Part shown: positions 26,326 to 35,194 of the stretch, one piece after another | Layout of the letters: each line of letters starts with the position of its first letter | How positions within the stretch are numbered: the first letter of the stretch is position 1 | Assembly (NCBI GenBank): GCA_903911085.1 | Contig: CAIWCC010000186.1 | Span: 1 to 64,000 of the forward strand | From: an uncultured Bacteroidales bacterium | Lineage (GTDB): Bacteria > Bacteroidota > Bacteroidia > Bacteroidales > Paludibacteraceae | Reading direction: 5' to 3' | DNA: 64,000 bases | Notes under the pieces: generated by a model | What the model was told of the DNA's origin: nothing | The model's database searches: none | The model's input: only the letters and a program-made list of their open reading frames with translations | Made by a program: the position numbers and the translations under genes

Positions 26326-27051
26326 ATGAAAATGAAAAATATTAAATATGTAATAATAGTCCTATTGGCTTTTGTAGGACTTGTTGGATGTACCGACAAT
26401 AATGCACTTCACGACCAATATTTGGCAAATGGTGAAGATATGTTGATTGGAAAATTGGATACCATCAGATTTTATGGTGGCGATCAAAGGGGTAGATTGG
26501 TTATTTGGGCTGGCGATTTTAGAGCTACCAAATTTTCTATATCTCGCAACGATACTGTGTTGAAAAAGTTCGACTTAAGTGCAACCAATAGAAAGGATTC
26601 TATGGTGTTCTTTTTTAATAACTTATTGGAAGGTACCAATGTTTTGCAATTCCTTACATGGAATGCCGACAGTACAGTACATTCAATTGCGATTAGCAAA
26701 ACTGTAACCACTTGGGGTAATAAATACCGTTCGTTTTTGACTTATAGAAATATATTGTCATCGAAATTTAATTTGTTGACCAAGGCTTATACGCTAACTT
26801 GGACTGCTAATAATGCAGTAGAACCAATGTTTGGTAAATTTGCAATTGGACACGAGATTACTTATGTAAATACCGATCTTGAAACAAAATTCATTCGTGA
26901 TATTTATACAAATTTATCGTCGCCAACTATTACTACTCCATTATTAAAATTCCCTACTACTGGAGGTTCGTATTCTTATAGAATGTTGTATTTACCAGAT
27001 GCTTCTTGTATTGATACATTTAGAACTGCGTATAAAACAATTACTCCTTAA
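26326..27051 (+). CDS. DUF4998-type surface lipoprotein
   Basis: I begin at the ATG at 26326 (MKMKNIKYVIIVLLAFVGLVGC), since the signal peptide and lipobox follow immediately. An upstream extension would overlap the previous gene in another frame. The 241-aa mature part starts DNNALHDQYLANGE and has GKLDTIRFYGGDQRGRLVIWAGD, the pattern of DUF4998 proteins that accompany DUF4959/DUF5000 lipoproteins in Bacteroidota. A role in glycan binding or surface assembly is assumed by association only. It is the last gene of the SusC operon and is followed by a strong terminator. Confidence 0.8.
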   Translation: MKMKNIKYVIIVLLAFVGLVGCTDNNALHDQYLANGEDMLIGKLDTIRFYGGDQRGRLVIWAGDFRATKFSISRNDTVLKKFDLSATNRKDSMVFFFNNLLEGTNVLQFLTWNADSTVHSIAISKTVTTWGNKYRSFLTYRNILSSKFNLLTKAYTLTWTANNAVEPMFGKFAIGHEITYVNTDLETKFIRDIYTNLSSPTITTPLLKFPTTGGSYSYRMLYLPDASCIDTFRTAYKTITP

Positions 27052-27093
27052 TAATTATCAAATTGCTATTTTAAGGAAGATTTATTTTTTATC

Positions 27094-27140
27094 TGAGACC
27101 TCAATATTATTTTTCTAATGTTGAGGTCTCATTTTTTTTA
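27094..27140 (+). terminator. Strong intrinsic terminator ending the SusCD operon
   Basis: TGAGACCTCAATATTA pairs with TAATGTTGAGGTCTCA and is followed by eight T residues. It lies 43 bases after the stop of the DUF4998 gene. Confidence 0.93.
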
Positions 27141-27250
27141 TTCAGACATTGTTAAATACATATTTTTATAATTGAATTAAAATATTTGCTTATAAATTCA
27201 ATAAATGGTATAAATTTGTTCCAAATCGACCATTATAAGTAACATTTATA

Positions 27251-27282
27251 TTGTTATCTAACATAAGATTATATTATCTTTG
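27251..27282 (+). promoter_or_regulatory. Candidate promoter upstream of the GH95 gene
   Basis: TTG (27251-27253) and TATCTTTG (27275-27282) are 21 bases apart. The transcript would run through the 200-bp inverted repeat at 27349-27545, giving a leader of about 450 nt before the ATG at 27740. A closer promoter cannot be excluded. Confidence 0.35.
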
Positions 27283-27348
27283 TCATCCCAAATGACGTTT
27301 TTAAAATGAATTAAGTTATGGACAAAATAGGATGTCGTATGAATAAAA

Positions 27349-27545
27349 AAGAATAGAACACGGATTTGACGGATTAAGCGGATAAATACGGATAATATTT
27401 TAACGGATTGAGAACTGATTTAAGTCATGTAAACATGACTGATAATACCTAAACAATTGAAAATCATTCCGATTTATCGGAATTAAAATCCGTTTTTTTA
27501 TCCGCTTAATCAGCGTTTATCCGCGTTCCATTCATTTTCTTTTTA
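27349..27545. repeat. ~200-bp imperfect inverted repeat (MITE-like)
   Basis: The left arm AGAATAGAACACGGATTTGACGG...AAGCGGATAAATACGGAT is the reverse complement of the right arm around ATCCGCTTAATCAGCGTTTATCCGCGTTCCATTC. Near the centre are two perfect palindromes, AGTCATGTAAACATGACT (27423-27440) and ATTCCGATTTATCGGAAT (27467-27484). It has no coding capacity. GCGGAT-rich inverted repeats of this kind are widespread in Bacteroidota genomes. The other parts of 27141-27739 hold only the promoter candidate. Confidence 0.75.
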
Positions 27546-27739
27546 ATACAATAAATACGACATTATTTACTTCCACTTACTTAATTCACATTTCCAATAA
27601 ATTATTCTTACAACTTGGCTATTAAGAATTCTATGGTTGATAATTTCAAAAAAAATAACTGCGTCTGTAATTTTCATTGTTTATAATATCAACAAAGCAG
27701 CAAACAATCTTTAATAATTATATTTATAATTTTTCACTC

Positions 27740-30109
27740 ATGACAAATCACTTTCGTTTTTTATCGAGAAAGCTATTTTTATTAGTTTTTGTAATTCAAG
27801 TAGTGTTCAGTAATTTATCTGCCCAGCAGTATAAACTATGGTACGACAAACCCGCACAACGTTGGACCGAAGCATTGCCTATTGGTAACGGTCGACTTGG
27901 TGCAATGATTTACGGTGGCACCGAAAAAGAAACCATTCAGTTCAACGAAGAAACCGTTTGGTCGGGTCAGCCGCACGATTATGCACACAAAGGTGCTTAT
28001 CAGTTTCTGGATTCTATTCGCAACCTGCTTTGGGCAGGTAAGCAGAAAGAGGCTCATAGCCTTGGTGACAAGGAATTTATGTCTCAACCGCTTGGCCAAC
28101 AATGCTACCAACCATTTGGAGATGTGCTGTTGAATTTTCCTGGACATGCTACTGCTACCAATTTTTATCGCGATTTAACCTTGAGCAATGCCTTATCATC
28201 TGTTAGCTACGAAGTTGCTGGTGTGAAATACAAACGTGAAGTTTTTGCATCTTTTCCCGACCAAGCAATTTTTATCAAAATTACAGCAGATAAGCCCAAA
28301 TCGTTGAGTTTTTCAGTTTCAATGGCTTGTCCACACAAACAGAATACGATTACTGCAAATGGTAATCAATTGGTTTTGAAAGGAAAATCTAATAATTACT
28401 ATAGCACTAGTTATCCCGAAAGTAAAATTACTTTCGAGTCCCGACTGCTGGTTCAGAACGAGGGTGGAAAACTTACTATTAATCAAAATTCAATTAACGT
28501 TGAACAAGCTACTAGCGTAGTGTTGAAATTAGTGGCGGCTACCAATTTTGTGAATTATAAAGATATAAGTGCCAATCCTTCTGCTCGTTGCGATGCATAT
28601 CAACAAAAGGTTACTGGTGAAAATTACGAAATTGCACGCGCTAAACATATTGCCGATTATCAAAAACTTTATAATCGTACCACCATCGATTTGGGCAAAA
28701 GCGAACTATCGAACCGTCCCACCAATATACGTTTGAATACCTACAAAGACGATAAAGACCCTAATTTGGTGTCGATTCTTTATCAGTACGGTCGCTATTT
28801 GCTTATTTCTTCTTCACGCCCCGGAACTCAACCAGCCAATTTACAAGGAATTTGGAATGATAAACTTTTTCCACCTTGGGATAGCAAATATACAACCAAC
28901 ATCAATACCGAGATGAATTATTGGTTGGCCGAAATGACCAATCTGTCGGAATGTACGCAACCACTTTTCGAAATGCTAAAAGACTTGTCGGTTACTGGAC
29001 AAAATGTGGCGAAAGAGCATTACAACCAAAAAGGATGGGTTCTTCATCACAATACCGATATCTGGCGGGGAGCTGCACCTATAAATGCGTCTAATCATGG
29101 TATTTGGATGGGTGGTAGCGGTTGGTTATGCGAACATCTATGGTGGCATTACGAATATACCGGCGACAAGAAATTCCTGAGCCAAACGGCTTATCCTGTT
29201 ATGAAAGGTGCTGCTGAATTTTACGCTGGTTTTTTGGTTCCCGACCCAAAACACCCTGAGTGGTTGGTAAGCGGACCAAGCAACAGCCCTGAAAATGGCG
29301 GGTTGGTAATGGGGCCAACCATGGATCATCAGATTATTCGTAATCTTTTTGCCAATACCATTGATGCGGCAAAAATACTTGGAGTGGATACAAAATTTAG
29401 TTCCATGTTGAAGGAAAAAATGGCTAAAATTGCACCCAATCAGATTGGAAAATACGGACAACTTCAGGAATGGGTGGAAGACAAAGACGATCCGAAAAGT
29501 CAGCACCGCCATGTTTCGCATTTATGGGGATTGCATCCGGGCAACGAAATTTCGCCACTCACTACTCCCGAATTGGCAGAGGCTTGCCGTGTTACATTAA
29601 AACACCGTGGCGACGAAGGTACAGGTTGGTCGCGTGCATGGAAAATCAACTTTTGGGCACGTTTGCTCGATGGCGATCATGCATACTTGATTCTTAATAA
29701 CCTTATTCTGCCATCTCTTACACCAGATGCCGTAAATATGAATGAAGGTGGTGGACTTTATCCAAACTTGTTTGATGCGCATCCACCTTTCCAAATTGAT
29801 GGTAATTTCGGCGCAACTTCGGGCATTACCGAAATGTTGCTTCAAACACATTTACGCGACAAAAACGGCGATTATTTCCTCGATATTTTGCCTGCATTAC
29901 CAACAAAACTTGCCGATGGTAAAGTTACAGGCTTAATTGCTCGTGGTGGTTTTGGTGTAAGTATTGAATGGAAAAATGGTTCGTTGGTTGCTTTACAAGT
30001 TGTTTCAAAAAATGGAAATAAGTTGAATGTGAGATACAAAGGAAAAGTTGTAACTCAGAAAACAGAAAAAGCTAAAGTGTATAAATTTACATCGGTAAAC
30101 TTTAAATAA
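27740..30109 (+). CDS. GH95 alpha-L-fucosidase
   Basis: The ATG at 27740 gives 789 aa with a signal peptide (to LSAQQ); an upstream TTG frame is less likely. GH95 enzymes invert and typically release alpha-1,2-linked L-fucose (or L-galactose). The N-terminal beta-domain has [14 protein letters not shown] and [13 protein letters not shown]. The (alpha/alpha)6 domain has [11 protein letters not shown], whose two Asn (387, 389) match the Asn pair known to activate water in this family. It also has SPENG (Glu519, probable general acid) and FQIDGNFG (Asp687). All expected residues are present. The next gene, 42 bases on, is a divergent relative. Fucosylated xyloglucan side chains or AGP fucose are plausible substrates. 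Confidence 0.93.
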   Translation: MTNHFRFLSRKLFLLVFVIQVVFSNLSAQQYKLWYDKPAQRWTEALPIGNGRLGAMIYGGTEKETIQFNEETVWSGQPHDYAHKGAYQFLDSIRNLLWAGKQKEAHSLGDKEFMSQPLGQQCYQPFGDVLLNFPGHATATNFYRDLTLSNALSSVSYEVAGVKYKREVFASFPDQAIFIKITADKPKSLSFSVSMACPHKQNTITANGNQLVLKGKSNNYYSTSYPESKITFESRLLVQNEGGKLTINQNSINVEQATSVVLKLVAATNFVNYKDISANPSARCDAYQQKVTGENYEIARAKHIADYQKLYNRTTIDLGKSELSNRPTNIRLNTYKDDKDPNLVSILYQYGRYLLISSSRPGTQPANLQGIWNDKLFPPWDSKYTTNINTEMNYWLAEMTNLSECTQPLFEMLKDLSVTGQNVAKEHYNQKGWVLHHNTDIWRGAAPINASNHGIWMGGSGWLCEHLWWHYEYTGDKKFLSQTAYPVMKGAAEFYAGFLVPDPKHPEWLVSGPSNSPENGGLVMGPTMDHQIIRNLFANTIDAAKILGVDTKFSSMLKEKMAKIAPNQIGKYGQLQEWVEDKDDPKSQHRHVSHLWGLHPGNEISPLTTPELAEACRVTLKHRGDEGTGWSRAWKINFWARLLDGDHAYLILNNLILPSLTPDAVNMNEGGGLYPNLFDAHPPFQIDGNFGATSGITEMLLQTHLRDKNGDYFLDILPALPTKLADGKVTGLIARGGFGVSIEWKNGSLVALQVVSKNGNKLNVRYKGKVVTQKTEKAKVYKFTSVNFK

Positions 30110-30150
30110 AATTCAAATTGAATACAAATTTTATAAATCAAAAACAGATT

Positions 30151-32466
30151 ATGAAGTCTCTTATTGCCTCTTCGGGGGCTAAGGGGCTTCTGTTTATTTT
30201 AGTACTGCTTCTGCCTTTCAACGCATTTTCTCAAACAGTTAATAAAATCGACTGGCCAAATTTCATGCAGCAGCACGATCTTATTTTTGAAGAATTGCCG
30301 TTGCAATGGAACGAAGGCGCTTTTGTGGGCAACGGACAAGTGGGAATGATGATGTATGCCACTATGAAAGACAACCGTATCGATTTTCATATTGGTCGAC
30401 AGGATGTGACTGACCACCGCAAATCGCCAGACAGAAAAACATCCTTGGGTGTGCCGGGTGCTTCGGTGTTGTTCGATTTTCCAAGGTTGGATATTGGTCG
30501 CATGGCGTTACGTCCGGTTGGAAAAATCCTTTCTGGTTCACTTCGTCAGGACTTGTGGAATGCCGAAATCCGCGGAACTATTGTTACCGATTTAGGCACA
30601 ATAACCCTCAGAGCCTATACGCCTTACGACAGAATGGTGAACGTAATTGAGTTGACTTCCACCGAAAAAAAAGATGGCAAACAAGTAAATTATGCATGGG
30701 AGTTTCGTCCGGGAAATCCGGCTTCGCCACGCATTCAGGTTTTTCCAACGAGCGATAAAACCTATGTAACCAATCCACAACCAGTATTGGGAACAGATAA
30801 AAACATTCACAGTTGTGTGCAATCATTATTGGCGGGGGGCGATTATGCAACCGTTTGGACAGAAAAGAAAACCGGAAAAACACAATCTACACTCTTTATT
30901 TCTACTGCCAACGAAGTTCCAGCTGCAAATAAATCGCTTGCTGTAGCAACAAAATCGGTGGTTGATGCATCCAAAACATCAACGCCTAAATTGCTAAAAC
31001 CGCATCGCGATTGGTGGCATGCCTTTTATCAAAAATCTTTTCTGAGTATTCCCGACGGGCAAATGGAATCGTTTTACTGGATTCAGATGTACAAAATGGC
31101 TTCTTGTTCACGTCCCGATGGTCCGGCATTGGATTTATTCGGTCCGTTTTTTCGCATTAGTCAATGGCCGGGTTTGTGGTGGAACCTCAACATTCAACTT
31201 ACTTACTGGAATGTGCTGCAAAGTAATCATTTGGAGCAAGGCGAAAATCTGATAACGCTGGTTGACGGGCAATTTGAATCGCTTTTAACTAAATTCGATA
31301 GTCAGAAGCTGGGCGATTTTACATGGACAATGCACAACTATTGGTTGCAACTCCGGTATGCTGGCAATTGGAAAACCGTAAATGATAAATGGCTTCCAAA
31401 AGCTATGCAGATTGCCAAACTGTACGAAAAACGGTTGACCAAAAATGCTGCCGGACAACTGGAAATGCAAGCCATGGAGTCGCCAGAATATGAAGGCTTT
31501 AAGATCTACAAAAATTCCAACTACAATATGGCTTTGTACCGCTGGCTGCTGGGTGCAATGATAGAATGTGCCGACAAAAATAATGTTAGCATGACCGAAA
31601 CAGCCCAATGGAAACAAACGCTGAAAGATTTGATTCCGCTTTCGACCAACGAAAACGGTTTGATGATTGGCAGTGAGCAAGCGTTGGACAAATCGCATCG
31701 TCATTATTCACATTTAATGAGTTTGTACCCCTTGTTTGTTTTGAACCCAGATGATGAAAAAGACAGGCTGCTAGTGGATAAATCTGTTGTGCATTGGCAC
31801 AAAATTGATGGTGGCAAAGAGCTTGCAGGTTACTCCTATACCGGTGCCGCATCACTTTATAATGCGTTGGGCAGAGGCAACGATGCTGAGAGTATTCTCC
31901 ATCATTTTCTGAATGGAAATATTGGTATTAGCGTGTTGCTTTCCAATACTTTTTATGTAGAATCCAATGGGTCGAATCCGGTAATTGAAACGCCGCTAAG
32001 TGCTGCCAATGCCATTTCGGAAATGTTGTTGCAAAGCTGGGGCGGTAAAATCCGCATTTTCCCCGCTATGCCCGACAAATGGAAGGAAGCATCGTTCGAA
32101 GATTTGCGTACGCAGGGTGCATTTTTGGTAAGTGCCAACCGAAGAAATGGCGCTACGCAATGGGTTTCCGTAAAAAGTCTGGCTGGCGAACCATGCGTAG
32201 TGAAAATTCCAGGTTGGGCAAAAGCCGTTCAGTACAACAAAGGCCGAAAAATTAGCATTTCAGCTTTGCCAAACAACGAATTTGCGCTGGATTTGAAAGC
32301 CAACGAAGAAGTGTTATTATTCCCCAACGAAAACACTCAACCGGCAGTTGTGGAGCCAATAATTCATAGTGCCGAAACACAAAACCTGTACGGATTGCGC
32401 AAAGGCAAGCACCTCAAATGGGATCAATCGTGGAAACTGCCCGAATATGTTATAGAGAAAAAATAA
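30151..32466 (+). CDS. Divergent GH95-related (alpha/alpha)6 glycoside hydrolase
   Basis: The ATG at 30151 gives 771 aa with a signal peptide (LLFILVLLLPFNAFSQ). The layout parallels the upstream GH95: an N-terminal beta-domain with GAFVGNGQVGMMMYAT, a helical catalytic domain with WWNLNIQLTYW (the Asn-x-Asn pair is kept), and MESPEYEGF (Glu kept). HRHYSHLMSLYP also corresponds to a GH95 block. The final motif differs: FQIDGNFG is replaced by VIETPLSAAN, so the conserved Asp is a Glu. It may cleave another sugar or linkage, for example L-galactose or an unusual fucoside. It is probably co-transcribed with the GH95 gene. I am sure of the fold family, not of the substrate. Confidence 0.8.
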   Translation: MKSLIASSGAKGLLFILVLLLPFNAFSQTVNKIDWPNFMQQHDLIFEELPLQWNEGAFVGNGQVGMMMYATMKDNRIDFHIGRQDVTDHRKSPDRKTSLGVPGASVLFDFPRLDIGRMALRPVGKILSGSLRQDLWNAEIRGTIVTDLGTITLRAYTPYDRMVNVIELTSTEKKDGKQVNYAWEFRPGNPASPRIQVFPTSDKTYVTNPQPVLGTDKNIHSCVQSLLAGGDYATVWTEKKTGKTQSTLFISTANEVPAANKSLAVATKSVVDASKTSTPKLLKPHRDWWHAFYQKSFLSIPDGQMESFYWIQMYKMASCSRPDGPALDLFGPFFRISQWPGLWWNLNIQLTYWNVLQSNHLEQGENLITLVDGQFESLLTKFDSQKLGDFTWTMHNYWLQLRYAGNWKTVNDKWLPKAMQIAKLYEKRLTKNAAGQLEMQAMESPEYEGFKIYKNSNYNMALYRWLLGAMIECADKNNVSMTETAQWKQTLKDLIPLSTNENGLMIGSEQALDKSHRHYSHLMSLYPLFVLNPDDEKDRLLVDKSVVHWHKIDGGKELAGYSYTGAASLYNALGRGNDAESILHHFLNGNIGISVLLSNTFYVESNGSNPVIETPLSAANAISEMLLQSWGGKIRIFPAMPDKWKEASFEDLRTQGAFLVSANRRNGATQWVSVKSLAGEPCVVKIPGWAKAVQYNKGRKISISALPNNEFALDLKANEEVLLFPNENTQPAVVEPIIHSAETQNLYGLRKGKHLKWDQSWKLPEYVIEKK

Positions 32467-32557
32467 TATCCGCGCTGTTTTTTTTGCAGTAAATGGATTA
32501 TTATGAAGCGCAAAATATCTAATCAGATCTATTTCAGATAAGATTTTATAATCGAAT

Positions 32558-32613
32558 AATACCAACAGTACATATAAAATGACTTTGAGTCACTTTTATG
32601 TACAGTTGGTATT
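32558..32613 (+). terminator. Long hairpin after the GH95 pair
   Basis: AATACCAACAGTACATATAA at the left pairs with TTATGTACAGTTGGTATT at the right, with an inner TGACT/AGTCA pairing. One A/A mismatch and one bulge interrupt an otherwise 24-nt stem. The bases after it are AT-rich (ATTTCATTTTTTT about 15 bases later). It is either the operon's terminator or a REP-like element. Confidence 0.6.
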
Positions 32614-32634
32614 AATAATATTATTTCATTTTTT

Positions 32635-32765
32635 TAAAATTAATAGTTACAATTCTAAAAATTAACCTTATCTTTGACCCGTTTTAGAATAAAAACAACA
32701 TCGCTCATCACTTTCAATTCCTGAAACTCCCGTTTTCAGACGGTTTAAATGGGGTTTAGACAAAA
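32635..32765 (+). repeat. L module of the hairpin-array element (array D)
   Basis: Homologous to the reverse complement of 8700-8835, sharing TTAACCTTATCTTTGACC, TTTTAGAATAAAAACAACATCG and GGTTTAAATGGGGTTTAGA blocks. It directly precedes array D. Confidence 0.8.
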
Positions 32766-32774
32766 AAAACAGCG

Positions 32775-32965
32775 TCTCCTGCTTGTGAAAGTAGCAATTA
32801 GCCCTCGGCGAAGCATTCTCCATGAGGAGAAAGTACTTTTTTGCCCTCGGCAGAACAATCTCCATGATGAGAAAGTACTTTTTTGCCCTCGGTGGAACAA
32901 TCTCCATGAGGAGAAAGTACTTTTTAGCCCTCGGCGGAACAATCTCCATGATGAGACGGCATTTT
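32775..32965 (+). repeat. Tandem hairpin array D (CTC/GAG version)
   Basis: Five hairpins: a hybrid first one (GTCTCCTGCTTGTGAAAG) and four of the TCTCCATGAKGAGA type. They are joined by the linkers GCAATTAGCCCTCGGCGAAGC, TTTTTTGCCCTCGGCAGAAC, TTTTTTGCCCTCGGTGGAAC and TTTTTAGCCCTCGGCGGAAC. The first hairpin joins a CTC left arm to a TGTG right arm, which leaves it poorly paired. The array is flanked by L on the left and R on the right, making this the only complete L-array-R element in the window. Confidence 0.92.
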
Positions 32966-32966
32966 T

Positions 32967-33067
32967 TTTCAATTCTCCCTCTCATTTGCAAACGAGGAGT
33001 TAATGGTGAAGCGTTTGTAACGCAATGATTATACTAAAAAGCAAATTCAAAACGTAGGGGAGAAAGA
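32967..33067 (+). repeat. R module of the hairpin-array element (array D)
   Basis: TTCTCCCTCTCATTTGCAAACGAGG, AGTTAATGGTGAAGCG, TTTGTAACGCAATG, TATACTAAAAAGCAAATTC and GTAGGGGAGAAAG follow array D directly. Confidence 0.85.
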
Positions 33068-33074
33068 AATAAAT

Positions 33075-33135
33075 CCCAACAACGAAGTAGCATTATTTGT
33101 ACATTTAAAGAATATATCCGGTGGGACGGGTGAGA
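33075..33135 (+). repeat. K repeat (CCCAACAACGAAGTAGCATT), copy 1
   Basis: The block from CCCAACAACGAAGTAGCATT through ATATCCGGTGGGACGGGTGAG recurs almost identically at 35388-35449. Both copies lie a short way upstream of a small gene. No fold or coding function is recognised. Confidence 0.75.
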
Positions 33136-33162
33136 CAATGTAACGGAAGGGAGATAAAATTT

Positions 33163-33522
33163 ATGGCAATGGCAATTAAAAAAGGAAAATTTGTTGTTAA
33201 GAAGTATTTTTCTTTAAGCAAGAGTCAAATCTTTTGGTTAATATTTTCGGTATTGTTTATTTGGTATATAATTATTAGGCCTGATTATAACATCAGTAGA
33301 CTTCGAGATGACGGAAAAGAAGTAAAAGGCTGGATTTACAGAAAATCAGGAGTTGGATCAAAGGGTACAATTCGATGCTTTTATAATTTTGAAGTTAAAG
33401 GTAAGGATTATGAAGGATTTTATGATAATAATAAATTGAGTCAAGGAGATAGCCTTGAAATTATTTATTATACAAAAGATCCAAGTTTAAATCAAGCAAA
33501 GCAATTTGTATTAGACTATTAA
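33163..33522 (+). CDS. Small membrane protein, DUF3592-like, 119 aa
   Basis: I choose the ATG at 33163, because the frame upstream (from a GTG at 33121) runs through the K repeat. A basic N-terminus is followed by one membrane span (FWLIFSVLFIWYIII, about residues 23-37). A soluble domain follows with the DUF3592-like pattern of alternating strands: VKGWIYRKSGVGSKG, CFYNFEVKGKDYEGF and GDSLEIIYYTKDPS. Function is unknown. It resembles the 148-aa protein at 34689 in the soluble part (KIYSGSAGF..GDSIKVYYLPDYS), so the two are probably distant paralogues. Confidence 0.65.
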   Translation: MAMAIKKGKFVVKKYFSLSKSQIFWLIFSVLFIWYIIIRPDYNISRLRDDGKEVKGWIYRKSGVGSKGTIRCFYNFEVKGKDYEGFYDNNKLSQGDSLEIIYYTKDPSLNQAKQFVLDY

Positions 33523-33545
33523 AAAAATGAAAGATCCTCAACCCC

Positions 33546-33733
33546 TGTTCAGCATAGCGTAGTTCAGTCGTCTTTTTGGTTCGGCGTCTTTCGCTATGTC
33601 GGGTGGGAAGGAAAGCTCCACTTTCCTTATTCAAATATAATATGGAAAGCAAAGCTTTCCTTCTAGCTGCGACGTAGGCAAAGAGCCATACGCCGAACTT
33701 TAACTACGCAGGATTACGCTACGGGGAACGAGG
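33546..33733 (+). repeat. ~190-bp inverted-repeat element, copy M1
   Basis: It begins CTGTTCAGCATAGCGTAG and ends CTACGGGGAACGAGG. The ends are inverted (GTTC/GAAC plus TAGCGTAG/CTACG). The middle has a TTTCC/GGAAAG hairpin around TTATTCAAATATAATA. It is near-identical to 34291-34484 and 35988-36172, with partial relatives at 4120, 35150 and 42178. Confidence 0.85.
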
Positions 33734-33808
33734 AATCAAACGACATAAAATCAATTAAAAGACACACAGTAACGGCTAAAAAGCAAAAACACTAAGACAT
33801 TAACAATT

Positions 33809-34273
33809 GTGAAGAAGAAATTAATAATTGGAATATCATTAACCGTAATAATTATAACAACAATGGGATTTTTCGACTTATTTGCTACAAAACAGAATTC
33901 AGACAAAAAGTATGTAACTGAAGAAGCGTACAAGAAAAACAAAGAAAATCAATTAAACATGACACCTAAAACTCTTAAACAGCTTAGAGATTTAGGAGTA
34001 ACCGAATCAAAAGAATTGAAACTTGAGTACTTTTTTTACACTAACTCTGTTGACAAAGCCAAGAAACTTGCTGATGAAATTCAAAAAGAGAATTATAAAG
34101 TTGAATATGGTAAATCAGCAGGAGATAAGAAACTTTTTGTTATAACTGGTTGGACAACTAAAATGATTATGTCTGACACCGTAGTAATTGATTGGACTAA
34201 TAAAATGTGTGACTTGGGTTATGAATTTGACTGTGATTTTGACGGTTGGGGGACAGAACCTGACCAAGAATGA
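33809..34273 (+). CDS. Membrane-anchored RraB-like protein (regulator of RNase E family), GTG start
   Basis: The 154-aa product starts at a GTG (KKKLIIGISLTVIIITTMGFF) with a single N-terminal membrane span or uncleaved signal. Residues ~68-150 match the RraB fold: LEYFFYTNSVDKAKKLADEI, YKVEYGKSAG, LFVITGWTTKMIMS and the family's C-terminal EYDGWGTEPD-like FDGWGTEPDQ. RraB of Enterobacteria binds and modulates RNase E. A membrane-tethered version in Bacteroidota may do something else. It lies between two copies of the 190-bp repeat and looks like a passenger gene. Confidence 0.8.
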   Translation: MKKKLIIGISLTVIIITTMGFFDLFATKQNSDKKYVTEEAYKKNKENQLNMTPKTLKQLRDLGVTESKELKLEYFFYTNSVDKAKKLADEIQKENYKVEYGKSAGDKKLFVITGWTTKMIMSDTVVIDWTNKMCDLGYEFDCDFDGWGTEPDQE

Positions 34274-34290
34274 AATAAAAAACCACCCTT

Positions 34291-34484
34291 GTTCGGCATA
34301 GCGTAGTTCAGTCGTCTTTTTGTTCGGAATAGCGTCTTTCGCTATGTCGGGTGGGAAGAAAAGCTCCGCTTTCCATATTCAAATATAATATGGAAAGCAA
34401 AACTTTCCTTCTAGCTGCGACGTAGGCTGGAGCCATACGACGCCGAACTTAAACTACGCAGGATTTCGCTACGGGGAACGAGGG
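34291..34484 (+). repeat. ~190-bp inverted-repeat element, copy M2
   Basis: From CCTTGTTCGGCATAGCGTAG to CTACGGGGAACGAGGG. The termini CCCTTGTTC and GAACGAGGG are inverted copies. The interior is as in M1, including the AT-rich hairpin. Confidence 0.85.
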
Positions 34485-34573
34485 TTGCTCATATTTTGGT
34501 GTTAGCAGCAAGCCAAAAAAAAGAAAGAAGAAACGAATTCCATAAAATCAGCCGAAATTAAAAATACAGCATC

Positions 34574-34681
34574 TTGACTTTAGATCAATATATCAACAAC
34601 ATTAACCAACGTTACAAACTTGGAAATGCTATCAAACAAAACTATCTTAACGACTTACAGAAAGTATTGTTCCCAAAATAG
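34574..34681 (+). pseudogene. N-terminal scrap of a restriction-modification methylase-like gene
   Basis: A 35-codon frame starting TTG reads LTLDQYINNINQRYKLGNA and continues IKQNYLNDLQKVLFPK before a stop. From memory, large N-6 DNA methylase / type I-S-P-like R-M proteins of Bacteroidota begin with a similar YINxINxRYKxGNATEHTxRGDLQ segment. Here only this piece remains, and the downstream gene at 34689 is unrelated. I read it as a decayed remnant. It could also be a very small gene, but it lacks a convincing start. Confidence 0.35.
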
Positions 34682-34688
34682 AAAATAA

Positions 34689-35135
34689 ATGAAACGTAAA
34701 CCAATATACAAATTAATAGTTTCTGGAGTTATTATAATATTGATTATACTTATTCAAATAAATGGTACGAAGAATGATGTATATGTCAGAAAACATGGCT
34801 TATTGACCAAAGCTAAAGTTGAAAATATATATGGAAGAACTTCAACAGTACAAGTAAGTATTAATGATAAAATATACTCTGGAAGTGCTGGCTTTAGGGG
34901 GAATGTAGGTGATAGCATAAAAGTTTATTATCTTCCGGACTATTCAAATGTTATTCTAGAGGATGAGAGAGTTTCTTATTTTCAATTTATATTTATGGCC
35001 TGGTACTTCCTGATTGCAGTAGGTGTCGCATTACTTGGTTGGGGCATTGTCGGCGTTAAAGTGAAAATTAAACAACCACAGATTAAAACTACTAAGCGTG
35101 ACAGACGTAGAGAATTTAATAGAAATGGGAATTGA
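34689..35135 (+). CDS. Two-span membrane protein, DUF3592-like, 148 aa
   Basis: The protein has a membrane span at ~9-25 (LIVSGVIIILIILIQIN) and another at ~97-120 (FIFMAWYFLIAVGVALLGWGIVG). Between them is a soluble segment with TKAKVENIYGRTSTVQVSI and GDSIKVYYLPDYSNVIL, the DUF3592 pattern. The cytosolic tail is strongly basic (KTTKRDRRREFNRNGN). Function is unknown. It begins 7 bases after the R-M scrap and is followed by repeats. Confidence 0.7.
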   Translation: MKRKPIYKLIVSGVIIILIILIQINGTKNDVYVRKHGLLTKAKVENIYGRTSTVQVSINDKIYSGSAGFRGNVGDSIKVYYLPDYSNVILEDERVSYFQFIFMAWYFLIAVGVALLGWGIVGVKVKIKQPQIKTTKRDRRREFNRNGN

Positions 35136-35149
35136 GTCTCAGTTCGACG

Positions 35150-35188
35150 TAGCGTAGTTTAGTCGTCTTTTAGTTCGGCATAGCGCCT
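35150..35188 (+). repeat. Left-end fragment of the ~190-bp element
   Basis: GTTCGACGTAGCGTAGTTTAG, TCGTC and GTTCGGCATAGCG match the first 40 bases of M1-M3. It then switches to the S repeat, so this is a truncated copy. Confidence 0.55.
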
Positions 35189-35194
35189 TGTCCA

